Both the position numbers and the translations under genes were made by a program. DNA of 64,000 bases from AP-15 sp035538335. Its GTDB lineage: Bacteria; Pseudomonadota; Alphaproteobacteria; ATCC43930; CGMCC-115725. The DNA is taken from positions 1 through 64,000 of the forward strand of contig DATLKN010000016.1 in assembly GCA_035538335.1 (NCBI GenBank). Reading direction: 5' to 3'. Below the pieces are notes generated by a model. The model saw only the letters and a program-made list of their open reading frames with translations, was not told the DNA's origin and ran no database searches. Below, one piece after another: positions 34,225 through 42,002 of the stretch; the stretch's first letter is position 1; each line of letters begins with the position of its first letter.

Positions 34225-34803
34225 TTAATCCTCGACCTTCTCAGCTTCCTCCTCGGTGATCGCGTCCTCCGCCGTCGGCTTCTTGCCGCGCAGGCTGCGG
34301 GCGATCGCGCGGTCGAGTTCCTCGAGGGTGCACAGCCCCAGCCCGACCGGGTGGCGCGGCTTGATGTTCGGGCTGTTCCAATGCGTGCGGTCGCGCACCG
34401 CCGCGATCGTCGGCTTCGTCGTGCCGATCAGCTTCGAAATCTGCGCGTCCGACAATTCCGGGTGGCTCTTCAGCAGGTAGGCGATCGCGTCCGGCTTGTC
34501 CTGGCGCTTCGCCACCGGCGTATAGCGCGGGCCCTTGTGCTTGACCAGTTGCGGCGGGATCGCCTGCGGCGACAGCTTGAGGCGCGCGCTCGGGTCGGCC
34601 TGGCAGCGCGCAATCTCCTCGGCCGTCGTCTGGCCGTTCGCCACCGGGTCGAGGCCCTGCATCTGGCTCGCTACCTCGCCGTCGGCGATGGCCTGGATCT
34701 CGAGCTGATGCAGGCCGCAAAAGTCGGCGATCTGCTCGAAAGTGAGCGAGGTGTTCTCGACCAGCCATACGGCGGTCGCCTTGGGCATCAGCGGAAAGGG
34801 CAT
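34225..34803 (-). CDS. trcR: Cell cycle transcriptional regulator TrcR (DUF1013)
   Basis: A 192-residue protein of the DUF1013/TrcR family, found in alphaproteobacteria and linked to cell-cycle gene control. The family N-terminus LMPKATAVWLVENTSLTFEQ is present, followed by ADFCGLHQLEIQAIADGEVA. A second helix-turn-helix-like region, HPELSDAQISKLIGTTKPTI, lies around residue 115, then AAVRDRTHWNSPNIKPRHPV. The Glu-rich C-terminal tail is short. The ATG at 34803 has AGGACCGAG upstream. It is divergent from the DUF1192 gene. The regulatory role comes from the family annotation, not from anything seen here. Confidence 0.9.
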   Translation of the reverse strand: MPFPLMPKATAVWLVENTSLTFEQIADFCGLHQLEIQAIADGEVASQMQGLDPVANGQTTAEEIARCQADPSARLKLSPQAIPPQLVKHKGPRYTPVAKRQDKPDAIAYLLKSHPELSDAQISKLIGTTKPTIAAVRDRTHWNSPNIKPRHPVGLGLCTLEELDRAIARSLRGKKPTAEDAITEEEAEKVED

Positions 34804-34892
34804 TCTCGGTCCTGCGGGAGATTTGGCAGTACATATAATCTCTTGGCCGATAAGGGGAAGACGCGAGTTGGGCAGGAGGAAGGGAGGCCGGC

Positions 34893-35075
34893 ATGGAGGA
34901 AGAGGATCTCGAACCGCGCAACAAGCGGCCGGCGCCGAAGGATCTGAGCACCCTCGGGGTCGCCGAGCTGGAGGCCTACATCGCCGGGCTCGAAGCCGAG
35001 ATCGCCCGCGCCCGCGGCGAGATCGCGGCGCGGCTGGCGCAGCGCCGCGGCGCCGAGGGTCTGTTCAAGCGCTGA
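34893..35075 (+). CDS. DUF1192 small protein
   Basis: A 60-residue acidic-to-basic helical protein with the DUF1192 core LSTLGVAELEAYIAGLEAEI, then ARARGEIAARLAQRRGAEGL. The family is common in alphaproteobacteria and has no assigned function. A very strong purine-rich site (GGAGGAAGGGAGG) precedes the ATG at 34893. It is transcribed towards the molybdenum hydroxylase genes, with an 82-base gap, so co-transcription is possible. Confidence 0.88.
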   Translation: MEEEDLEPRNKRPAPKDLSTLGVAELEAYIAGLEAEIARARGEIAARLAQRRGAEGLFKR

Positions 35076-35157
35076 CCGCCCGCTCTTGAGCGCGCGGCCG
35101 GGGCCGTCTAGCTTGTCCCAGCCGCAGCGACGGGCGCGGCAGGGAGATCGAGGCGCG

Positions 35158-37503
35158 ATGGCATTGCGGCAGAATGTCGCGGATGGTGGGGTCGGGGCGC
35201 GGCTGCCGCGCAAGGAGGACGCGCGCCTCATGCGCGGGCGCGGCGAGTTCGTCGCCGACATCCGCCTCCCCGGCATGCTCGAGATTGCGTTTCTCCGCAG
35301 CCCGCTCGCGCATGCCCGCATCCGCGGCATCGAAAAGCCGGCGGGCCGCGAGGCCGATGTCTTCACCCATGCCGATCTCGCGGGCGTGCGGCCGATCCGC
35401 GCCGTCGCCGGGCTGCCCGGCTTCAAGCCGTCGGAACAGCCCGTGCTGGCGGCGGGGAAGGTGCGTCACGTCGGCGAACTCGTCGCGATGTGCCTGGCGC
35501 GCACGCGCGCCGAGGCCGAGGATCTCGCAGCCGCGACCCTCGTGGATTTCGACGAATTGCCGGTCGTCGCCGACGCACATTCGGCTTGCCGGCCCGGCGC
35601 GCCGCTGGTGCACGAGGAATGGGACGACAACCTCTTTCTCGAGACCGTCGCGCAGGGCGACCTTTCCGAGTTGGCGCGCACCGCGCCGGTCAAGCTCACC
35701 CGCAGCCTCAAGACCGCGCGGCAATGCATGGCGCCGCTCGAGGGCCGCGGCGTGCTGGCGCAATGGCGCGAGCGGGAAGGCCAGCTCGTCCTCTATTCGG
35801 CGACGCAGCAGCCGCACATCGTGCGCACCGGGCTCGCCGAATGCTTGCGTCTCGACGAAAGCAAGGTCCGCGTCATCTCGCCCGATGTCGGCGGCGGCTT
35901 CGGCTACAAGGGCATCCTGTTGCCCGAGGAGGTGTGCGCCGCCTGGGCGGCGATGCGGCTGCGCCGGCCCGTGCGCTGGATCGAGGACCGGCGCGAGCAG
36001 CTGACGGCGAACGCCAATTGCCGCGAGCACCATTACGAATTGACCGCCTATGCCGACCGCGACGGGCGGCTCTTGGGGCTCGATTGCGAGGCGATGGTCG
36101 ATGCCGGCGCCTATTCCTCCTATCCGTTCTCGGCCGCGCTCGAACCGGCGCAGGTGGCGAGCATCCTGCCCGGCCCCTATCGCTTCGACCATTACCGCTG
36201 CCGCAGCCTCGCGGTCGCCACCAACAAGCCGCCGATCCTGCCCTATCGCGGCGTCGCGCGGGCGGGCGTGTGCTATGCGATCGAAATCATGATGGACGCG
36301 GTCGCCCGCGCCGTCGGCAAGGAGCCCTGGGAAGTGCGGCTGTTGAACCTCGTGCCGCCCGAGGCGATGCCGTTCGACAACATCACGAAAAAGCACTTCG
36401 ACAGCGGCGACTATCCGGAATCCGTGCGCCGTGCCGTCGCCGCGATCGGGCTCGACGAAATTCGCGCCCGCCAGAAGAAGGGCGAGCGGATCGGCGTCGG
36501 CTTCGCCGTCTACAACGAGCAGGGGGCGCACGGCACCTCGGTCTATTACGGCTGGGGCATTCCGATGGTGCCGGGGCACGAGCAGGCGGGCGCGCGGCTG
36601 ACCCCCGATGGCGGGCTCGAATTGCGCGTCGGCGTGCACAGCCACGGGCAGGGCCTCGAGACCTCGCTCGCGCAGATCGCCCGCGAAATCCTCGGCATCG
36701 ATCCCGCCGCGGTCTCGCTCGTCCACGGCGACACGGCGCTCACCCCCTATTCGACCGGCACCTGGGGCTCGCGCTGCGCGGTGATGGCGGGAGGCGCGGT
36801 CGCCGCCGCCTGCCGGGCGCTCGGCGAGCGAGCGAAGAAGATCGGGGCGCGCTTGCTGCAGGCCGATCCCGGCTCGGTGCGCCTCGAAGCGGGCGAGGTC
36901 CGCGGCCCTTCGGGAAGCGTCGGCCTCGCCGAGATCGCCCGCGTCTGGTACCGCGCGCCGCAACACCTGCCCGACGACGTCGATCCCGGCGGGCTCGAAC
37001 TGACGATCGGCTACCGGCCGGTGCGCGACACCGGCACCTTCAGCTATGCCTGCCATGCCGCGCTCGTTTCGGTCGATGTCGAGATCGGCGCCGTCCGGCT
37101 ACTCGACTATGTCGTCGTCGAGGATGGCGGAACGCTGATCAACCCGATGATCGTCGACGGCCAGATCCTGGGCGGCGCCGCGCAGGGGATCGGCACCGCG
37201 CTTTACGAAGAGATGCCATTCGATGCCGAAGGCCAGCCGCTCGCCTCGACCCTGGCCGATTACTGCCTGCCCGGCGCGACCGAGGTTCCGGCGATCCGCA
37301 TCCTGCATATGGAGACGCCCTCGCCCTATACCGAATTCGGTCAGAAGGGCATCGGCGAAAGCGGCGCGATCGGCCCGCCGGCGGCGATCGCCTGCGCCGT
37401 CAACGATGCACTGAAGGACCTTGGGATCGAGATCGGCGAACTGCCGTTGACGCCGCGCCGGCTGCTCGCCGCGCTCGAGGGCGCGGAAAGCGGGTGCCGA
37501 TGA
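35158..37503 (+). CDS. Xanthine dehydrogenase family molybdopterin-binding subunit (CoxL-like)
   Basis: The 781-residue large subunit of a three-subunit molybdenum hydroxylase that inserts water-derived oxygen into an organic substrate. Features are GVGARLPRKEDARLMRGRGE at the N-terminus, the substrate/cofactor loop SPDVGGGFGYKG, the active-site loop PYRGVARAG, and the catalytic Glu region GQKGIGESGAIGPPAA near the end. The loop lacks the AYRCSFR form of true CO dehydrogenase, so CO is unlikely. The start at 35158 has AGGGAG upstream. It overlaps the FAD subunit by four bases. Substrate unknown. Confidence 0.93.
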   Translation: MALRQNVADGGVGARLPRKEDARLMRGRGEFVADIRLPGMLEIAFLRSPLAHARIRGIEKPAGREADVFTHADLAGVRPIRAVAGLPGFKPSEQPVLAAGKVRHVGELVAMCLARTRAEAEDLAAATLVDFDELPVVADAHSACRPGAPLVHEEWDDNLFLETVAQGDLSELARTAPVKLTRSLKTARQCMAPLEGRGVLAQWREREGQLVLYSATQQPHIVRTGLAECLRLDESKVRVISPDVGGGFGYKGILLPEEVCAAWAAMRLRRPVRWIEDRREQLTANANCREHHYELTAYADRDGRLLGLDCEAMVDAGAYSSYPFSAALEPAQVASILPGPYRFDHYRCRSLAVATNKPPILPYRGVARAGVCYAIEIMMDAVARAVGKEPWEVRLLNLVPPEAMPFDNITKKHFDSGDYPESVRRAVAAIGLDEIRARQKKGERIGVGFAVYNEQGAHGTSVYYGWGIPMVPGHEQAGARLTPDGGLELRVGVHSHGQGLETSLAQIAREILGIDPAAVSLVHGDTALTPYSTGTWGSRCAVMAGGAVAAACRALGERAKKIGARLLQADPGSVRLEAGEVRGPSGSVGLAEIARVWYRAPQHLPDDVDPGGLELTIGYRPVRDTGTFSYACHAALVSVDVEIGAVRLLDYVVVEDGGTLINPMIVDGQILGGAAQGIGTALYEEMPFDAEGQPLASTLADYCLPGATEVPAIRILHMETPSPYTEFGQKGIGESGAIGPPAAIACAVNDALKDLGIEIGELPLTPRRLLAALEGAESGCR

Positions 37504-38273
37504 AGCCCGCTCCCTTCGCCTACGAGCGGCCGCAATCGCTCGCCGAAGCTTGCGCGCTGCTCGCCGAGGGCGGCGCGAAGCTCCTCGCCGGCGGCCAGTC
37601 CCTGGGCCCGATGCTCAATCTGCGCCTCGTGCAGCCGGAAATGCTCGTCGATCTCGGCGGCCTCGCCGAGCTGAAGGCGAGCGAGCGGCTGGGCGACGGC
37701 GTGCGCCTCGGCGCCCTCGTCACGCACGCGCAGATCGAGGACGGGCGGGCTCCCGATCCGACGGGCGGCATCCTGCCGCGGGTCGCCTCGGGCATCGCCT
37801 ATCGCGCGATCCGCAACCGCGGCACGCTCGGCGGCAGCCTCGCGCATGCCGACCCGGCCGCCGATTGGCTGACCGTCCTCGCCGCGCTCGGGGCGACCGT
37901 GATCGCGAGAGGCGCCGATGGCGAACGGCGCATCGCCGTCGCCGCGCTCGCCACCGGCGCCTTCGAGACGGTGCTCGGCGAGGCGGAGATCCTCGCCGCC
38001 GTCGAGATCCCCGCCGTGTCGGCGGAGGCGCGCTGGGGCTACGTCAAGCTCGCGCGCAAGCCCGGCGAATTCGCCGACGCGATGGCCGCGGTGTTCCGCG
38101 ATCCCGGGCGCGGCGTTTCGCGCGCGGTCATCGGCGCGACGCACGGGCCGCCGATGATGTTCGAGGATTTCTCCGAAGCGGCGCTCGCCGAAGCTTTCGT
38201 GCGGTTCGATCCGGTCGAGCGGCGGCTGTATCGCGCGGCGCTCGCCCGCGCCGTCGCCGAGGCGGACGCATGA
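37500..38273 (+). CDS. FAD-binding subunit of the molybdenum hydroxylase (CoxM-like)
   Basis: A 257-residue medium subunit that carries FAD and passes electrons from the iron-sulfur subunit to the acceptor. The FAD pyrophosphate loop AKLLAGGQSLGPMLNLRLV (residues 26-44) and the second loop RNRGTLGGSLAHADPAADW (around 108) are both intact. It starts with ATG at 37500 overlapping the large-subunit stop and overlaps the small-subunit start by four bases. Gene order large-medium-small is less common than the medium-small-large order of many CO dehydrogenase operons. Confidence 0.94.
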   Translation: MKPAPFAYERPQSLAEACALLAEGGAKLLAGGQSLGPMLNLRLVQPEMLVDLGGLAELKASERLGDGVRLGALVTHAQIEDGRAPDPTGGILPRVASGIAYRAIRNRGTLGGSLAHADPAADWLTVLAALGATVIARGADGERRIAVAALATGAFETVLGEAEILAAVEIPAVSAEARWGYVKLARKPGEFADAMAAVFRDPGRGVSRAVIGATHGPPMMFEDFSEAALAEAFVRFDPVERRLYRAALARAVAEADA

Positions 38274-38740
38274 AAGAGGTGAGCTTCACGGTCAACGGCA
38301 GGCCCGTCGCGGCGCGTGTCGAGCCGCGCACGAGCCTCGCCGATTTCCTGCGCGAGCACGACCTTTTGACCGGCACGCATCTGGGGTGCGAGCACGGGGT
38401 GTGCGGCGCCTGCACGATTCTCATCGACGGTGCGCCGGCCCGCTCGTGCATCGCCTATGCGGTCGCCTGCGAGGGCGCCGACATCCGCACCATCGAGGGC
38501 CTCGACGACGACTCGCTCGCGGCCGAACTGCGCGCCGCCTTCACCGCCGAGCATGCGCTGCAATGCGGCTATTGCACGCCGGCCATGCTGATCGCCGCGC
38601 GCGACATCGTGCTGCGCCTGCCCGAGGCGGATGAGGCACGCATCCGCCGCGAACTCGCCGGCAACCTCTGCCGCTGCACCGGCTATCTGGGGATCGTGCG
38701 GGCGATCGAGCGGGTCATCGCAGCGCGCAGGCGCGCATGA
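38270..38740 (+). CDS. [2Fe-2S] subunit of the molybdenum hydroxylase (CoxS-like)
   Basis: A 156-residue small subunit with two [2Fe-2S] clusters. The plant-ferredoxin-type motif is GCEHGVCGACTILIDG and the second, helical cluster site is QCGYCTPAML with NLCRCTGYLGI. It is translationally coupled to the FAD subunit (ATGA) and to the CoxG-like gene. Electrons from the molybdenum centre pass through this subunit to FAD. Confidence 0.95.
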   Translation: MKEVSFTVNGRPVAARVEPRTSLADFLREHDLLTGTHLGCEHGVCGACTILIDGAPARSCIAYAVACEGADIRTIEGLDDDSLAAELRAAFTAEHALQCGYCTPAMLIAARDIVLRLPEADEARIRRELAGNLCRCTGYLGIVRAIERVIAARRRA

Positions 38741-39279
38741 AGATCGAAACCGAATTCTCCGTCCCGTTCTCGGCGGCGCAGGTCTGGGCCTTCTTTCACG
38801 ACACCGCGCGGGTGGTGAATTGCCTGCCCGGCGCCGAATTGAGCGAGGCGGGCGAGGACGGCGCGCTCAAGGGCCGGTTTCGCGTCAAGCTCGGGCCGAT
38901 CGCCGCCGCCTTCGCCGGCGAGGGTAAGGTTGCGCTCGACGAGGCGGCACGAACCGGCGCGATCGAGGGCGCCGGCAGCGACCGCGCGACGGGCACGCGC
39001 GCCCGGGGCGAGGCGCGCTTCGCGCTTGCCGAGACGGGCGATGGTACGCGCGTCACGGTGGCGCTCGACTATACGCTCGCCGGCACGCTGGCCCAGTTCG
39101 GCCGCGGCGCCATCGTCGAGAACCTGGCGGCCCGGCTCGCCGGCGAGTTCGCAAAGAATCTGGAAAAGGCGCTTTCTTCGGAAGCGCCGGTCACCGCAGC
39201 GCCCATAGCCGTCGGCAAGCTCCTGTCGGCAGCGATTCGCGACCGGCTGCGCCGGAAGCGCAAGGAGGACGAATGTTGA
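38737..39279 (+). CDS. CoxG-like SRPBCC domain protein
   Basis: A 180-residue protein of the CO dehydrogenase subunit G family. The helix-grip fold is suggested by the N-terminal FSVPFSAAQVWAFFHDTARV and VNCLPGAELSEAGEDG, followed by LGPIAAAFAGEGKVALDEAA. The C-terminus is a basic tail (RDRLRRKRKEDEC). In coxidation operons the homologue is a membrane-associated accessory factor. It overlaps the small subunit by four bases and closes the operon. No CoxD/E/F maturation genes follow. Confidence 0.88.
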   Translation: MKIETEFSVPFSAAQVWAFFHDTARVVNCLPGAELSEAGEDGALKGRFRVKLGPIAAAFAGEGKVALDEAARTGAIEGAGSDRATGTRARGEARFALAETGDGTRVTVALDYTLAGTLAQFGRGAIVENLAARLAGEFAKNLEKALSSEAPVTAAPIAVGKLLSAAIRDRLRRKRKEDEC

Positions 39280-39290
39280 TTCGACGCGCC

Positions 39291-39319
39291 AACCCTCCCC
39301 GCGGACGCGGGGAGGCGGT
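39291..39319. repeat. Palindromic intergenic repeat, family C (copy 3, short)
   Basis: aaccctccccgcggacgcgg continues as ggagg, making a cctcccc / ggggagg hairpin after the CoxG-like gene. Confidence 0.55.
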
Positions 39320-39341
39320 CGGGCGTCGCTGATTTATTGTT

Positions 39342-39397
39342 GTCATACCGGCGAAGGCCGGTATCCAGGGTGGGTTCCGGCTTTCGCCGGGACGACA
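39342..39397. repeat. Palindromic intergenic repeat, family B (copy 3)
   Basis: gtcataccggcgaaggccgg opens the element, which ends ccggctttcgccgg-gacgaca. Both halves form hairpins. It lies between the convergent CoxG-like and enolase-superfamily genes. Confidence 0.8.
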
Positions 39398-39408
39398 CAA
39401 AAGGGCGT

Positions 39409-40515
39409 CTAGATCCGGTACTTCTCGATCATCGCCCAGTCGAGCTCGAGGCCGAAGCCCGGCCCCTTCGGCACCTCGATGACACCGTTCTCGATCGGCG
39501 CGCGGTTCTTGATAAGCCCGGCCCACAGCGGATCGCGCTCGGGATCGGGGAAGCATTCGACATAGGTGCCGCCCGGCACGCCGGCGAGCATATGCGCCGC
39601 CAGCTGCGGCTCCTCGTGATGCGCGAGTTCGATGCCGTGCACCGCGCACAGCGCCGCCGCGCGCCGCCATTCGGTGATGCCGCCCGCCTCGGAGGCATCG
39701 AAATTGACGATGTCGACCGCCTGCGCGGCGACGAGGCGGCGGACGCCGTGGCTCGAAATCTCGCTCTGCCCGGCATTGATCGGGATGCTGGTGCGGCGGC
39801 GCACCTGCGCCATGCCGTAGGCGTCGTCATACCAATGGCAGGGCTCCTCGAACCAGCGGATGCCGTGGCGCTCGACGCGGCGGGCGAATTCGACGGCTTC
39901 CAAGACCGGCCAGCCGCGGTTGGCATCGACGGCGAGGATGAAATCCTCGCCCACCGCCGACCGCGCCGCGGCGACGCGCTCGGCATCCGCCGCAGCCGAG
40001 AGGCCGCCGACCTTGAGCTTGCAGCCGGCCATCCCAGCGCCGCGCAGCCACGCCATCTCGCGGCCGAGATCGGCGAGCGTCTTGCCTTCCTCGTAATAGC
40101 CGGCGATCGCGATGATCGGCAGGCGCTCGCGGCAGCCGCCGAGCAGGGTGGCGACGTTGACGCCCAGCGCCTTGCCGAAAAGGTCCCACAGCGCCGTGTC
40201 GACGCAGGCGATCGCCTCCATGACTAGCTTTCGGTCGCGGTTCGCATGCGCGAGCGGGAACATCTTCGCCCACAACCGCTCGATGTTGCGCGCGTCCTCG
40301 CCGCGGATGAGCGGCGTCAGCTCCTCCTCGACGATGCGGGCGATCTCGCGGCCATGGGTGCGGTTGTCGCCGTTATAGACCTCGCTCGACAGGCCGCCGC
40401 GCAGGCGCATGCGGGTGACGACGGTGCAGCGGCTGCTGACGCTGTACTGGCTGCCGCCGAAGGTTTTCCGCAGCGGCACTTCGACTGCGATCGCCTCGAT
40501 GCTTTCGATCTGCAT
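39409..40515 (-). CDS. Mandelate racemase/muconate lactonizing enzyme family protein
   Basis: A 368-residue enolase-superfamily enzyme that abstracts the proton alpha to a carboxylate. The barrel Lys pair is in GCKLKVGG (KxK), the Mg2+ ligands include the Asp of LAVDANRGWP and the Glu of RWFEEPCHWYDD, and the C-terminal His segment is ELAHHEEPQLAAH. This layout fits the mandelate-racemase or galactarate/glucarate-type branches rather than enolase, but the substrate cannot be assigned. The ATG at 40515 has GGCGAGGAG upstream. It is divergent from the binding-protein gene at 40618. Confidence 0.9.
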   Translation of the reverse strand: MQIESIEAIAVEVPLRKTFGGSQYSVSSRCTVVTRMRLRGGLSSEVYNGDNRTHGREIARIVEEELTPLIRGEDARNIERLWAKMFPLAHANRDRKLVMEAIACVDTALWDLFGKALGVNVATLLGGCRERLPIIAIAGYYEEGKTLADLGREMAWLRGAGMAGCKLKVGGLSAAADAERVAAARSAVGEDFILAVDANRGWPVLEAVEFARRVERHGIRWFEEPCHWYDDAYGMAQVRRRTSIPINAGQSEISSHGVRRLVAAQAVDIVNFDASEAGGITEWRRAAALCAVHGIELAHHEEPQLAAHMLAGVPGGTYVECFPDPERDPLWAGLIKNRAPIENGVIEVPKGPGFGLELDWAMIEKYRI

Positions 40516-40617
40516 GGCTCCTCGCCCTCGACCTGTCGGTGGCCTTCACCGCCGGGTTGCGGCAAGCTATAGTCGGCTTTCGTCAGTGTCGCCATCCCTG
40601 CCAAGTCGAGGGCGCCG

Positions 40618-41814
40618 ATGCCATTCAGATCGCTCGCCGCGCGGGCCGTGATCCTTGTCGTGCTGGTCCTCTTCGCGGGACAGGCCCTCGCGCGCGATTT
40701 CGTCGATGCGGCCGGCCGCCGCGTCGTGCTGCCCGCGCGCGTCGAGCGCGTCATGGCCGCGGACCCGGCCGCCGCCGTGCTCGTCTACGTCCTCGCCCCC
40801 GACAAGCTCGTCGGCTGGACGCGGCCGTTGTCGGCCGCGCAGCGCGCCTTCATCCCGGCGAAATACGCCGGCCTGCCGGTCGCCGGTCGCCTCGCCGGGC
40901 CGCATCCGACGGCCTCGGCCGCGACCGTCGCCCGGCTGCGCCCGGATCTCGTCATCCATTGGGGCCGGCTCGATCCGGCCGCCGTCGCCACCGCCGACAG
41001 CGTGCAGCAGGCGACGGGCATCCCCTATATCATCCTCCACGGCACGATTCAGAACACGCCGGCGCTGCTGCGCCAAGTCGGCGCCATGCTCGGCGTCTCC
41101 GACCGCGCGCACAAGGTGTCGAAGGCGGCCGAGGAGTCGATCGATTCGCTGCGCGGCCTCTTGTTGATCGAGCCGGCGGAAAAGCGGCCGCGCGTCTATT
41201 ACGGGCGCGGCCCCGACGGGCTCGTCTCCGGCCGCCTCGGCTCGCTCGCCAGCGAGGATGTCGAGGAAGCCGGCGCCGTCAACGTCGCAGCCGCGCTCGG
41301 CGCCGGCGGCGACGCGCGCGTCACGCCGGCGCAGCTGATCGCCTGGGATCCGCAGATCGTCATCGCCGAGCACGCCAGCTTTTACGAGGCGCTGAGGAGC
41401 GATCCGCAATACCGGCAGCTCAGCGCGGTGCGCGAGCGGCGGGTCTACCTCGCGCCGGCCGCGCCGTTCGGCTGGATCGACAATCCGGACGGGATCAACC
41501 GGATCATCGGCCTCGATTGGGTGACGACGCTCTTTTACCCGAGCGACTTTCAGCAGTCGCTGCGCACCACGGCGACCGATTTCTATCAGCGCTTCTATCA
41601 GGTTAAGCTGACCGACAAGCAGGTGAGCCAATTGCTGCGGCGGGCCGGCGGGCGCCGCGGCGGTGCGGACCAAGGCAGCGGGCTCGCTCTGCTCGGCATC
41701 ACTCCCGGCCCGAACCTCACCGCCCTGCCGGAGCTGGGCAAAGCGCCGCCGAGCAAAAGGCCACCGGGCCGCGGCGGCCTGCCGGGCGGCACGCCCGACT
41801 CGCCGTTGCGATAA
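40618..41814 (+). CDS. Periplasmic iron-siderophore/corrinoid-type ABC binding protein
   Basis: A 398-residue exported protein with a signal peptide (LAARAVILVVLVLFAGQALA) and the PF01497-type fold of FepB/BtuF receptors. Segments supporting this are RVERVMAADPAAAVLVYVLA, VAGRLAGPHPTASAATVARL and LRPDLVIHWGRLDPAAV. A Pro/Gly-rich tail of about 55 residues (from GSGLALLGITPGP) follows the folded part and is unusual. No permease or ATPase lies nearby, so it is an orphan receptor in this window. It is followed by an AT-rich promoter region and a tetrapyrrole-methylase-like gene. Confidence 0.85.
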   Translation: MPFRSLAARAVILVVLVLFAGQALARDFVDAAGRRVVLPARVERVMAADPAAAVLVYVLAPDKLVGWTRPLSAAQRAFIPAKYAGLPVAGRLAGPHPTASAATVARLRPDLVIHWGRLDPAAVATADSVQQATGIPYIILHGTIQNTPALLRQVGAMLGVSDRAHKVSKAAEESIDSLRGLLLIEPAEKRPRVYYGRGPDGLVSGRLGSLASEDVEEAGAVNVAAALGAGGDARVTPAQLIAWDPQIVIAEHASFYEALRSDPQYRQLSAVRERRVYLAPAAPFGWIDNPDGINRIIGLDWVTTLFYPSDFQQSLRTTATDFYQRFYQVKLTDKQVSQLLRRAGGRRGGADQGSGLALLGITPGPNLTALPELGKAPPSKRPPGRGGLPGGTPDSPLR

Positions 41815-41859
41815 TCGGCCGGGCTGAGCATAAGACATTTCAATAATGTTATTTATCTA

Positions 41860-41890
41860 GTATTGACAATTGCAATACGGAGAATATGTT
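41860..41890 (+). promoter_or_regulatory. Candidate promoter with overlapping operator palindrome
   Basis: TTGACA at 41863-41868 and TATGTT at 41885-41890 are spaced by 16 bases, a fair sigma-70-type match in a conspicuously AT-rich island. Overlapping the -35 is the inverted repeat GTATTG-N7-CAATAC (41860-41878), a plausible repressor site. Upstream, 41831-41856 is also AT-rich. The regulator is not identifiable from sequence. Confidence 0.5.
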
Positions 41891-41960
41891 CAGCCGTGGT
41901 CCCTCCGGGATCCGCGGGGATTTGAGGGCAGCTTGCGCCGCGTCACCAAGGGCTAAAGCG

Positions 41961-41978
41961 CCACGGAGTGATCCGTGG
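41961..41978 (+). promoter_or_regulatory. Hairpin in the 5' leader of the methylase-like gene
   Basis: ccacgga and tccgtgg form a perfect seven-pair stem with a gtga tetraloop, 24 bases before the ATG at 42003. It lacks a T-run. Together with the roughly 110-base leader it may be a cis-regulatory RNA element; I cannot match it to a known riboswitch by eye. Confidence 0.4.
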
Positions 41979-42002
41979 GCCCGTCTCTTGCTGGAGGACG
42001 CG

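Noticed and set aside
35158..39279. Aerobic CO dehydrogenase (coxLMS)
   Set aside because: The large-subunit loop lacks the AYRCSFR motif of CO-oxidising enzymes, and gene order and missing cox accessory genes argue against it.
41886..42002. Longer start for the methylase-like gene at 41886
   Set aside because: The 39 extra residues show no similarity, the ATG coincides with the likely -10 element, and the ATG at 42003 has GGAGG at ideal spacing. The upstream GGAGA before 41886 keeps this slightly open.
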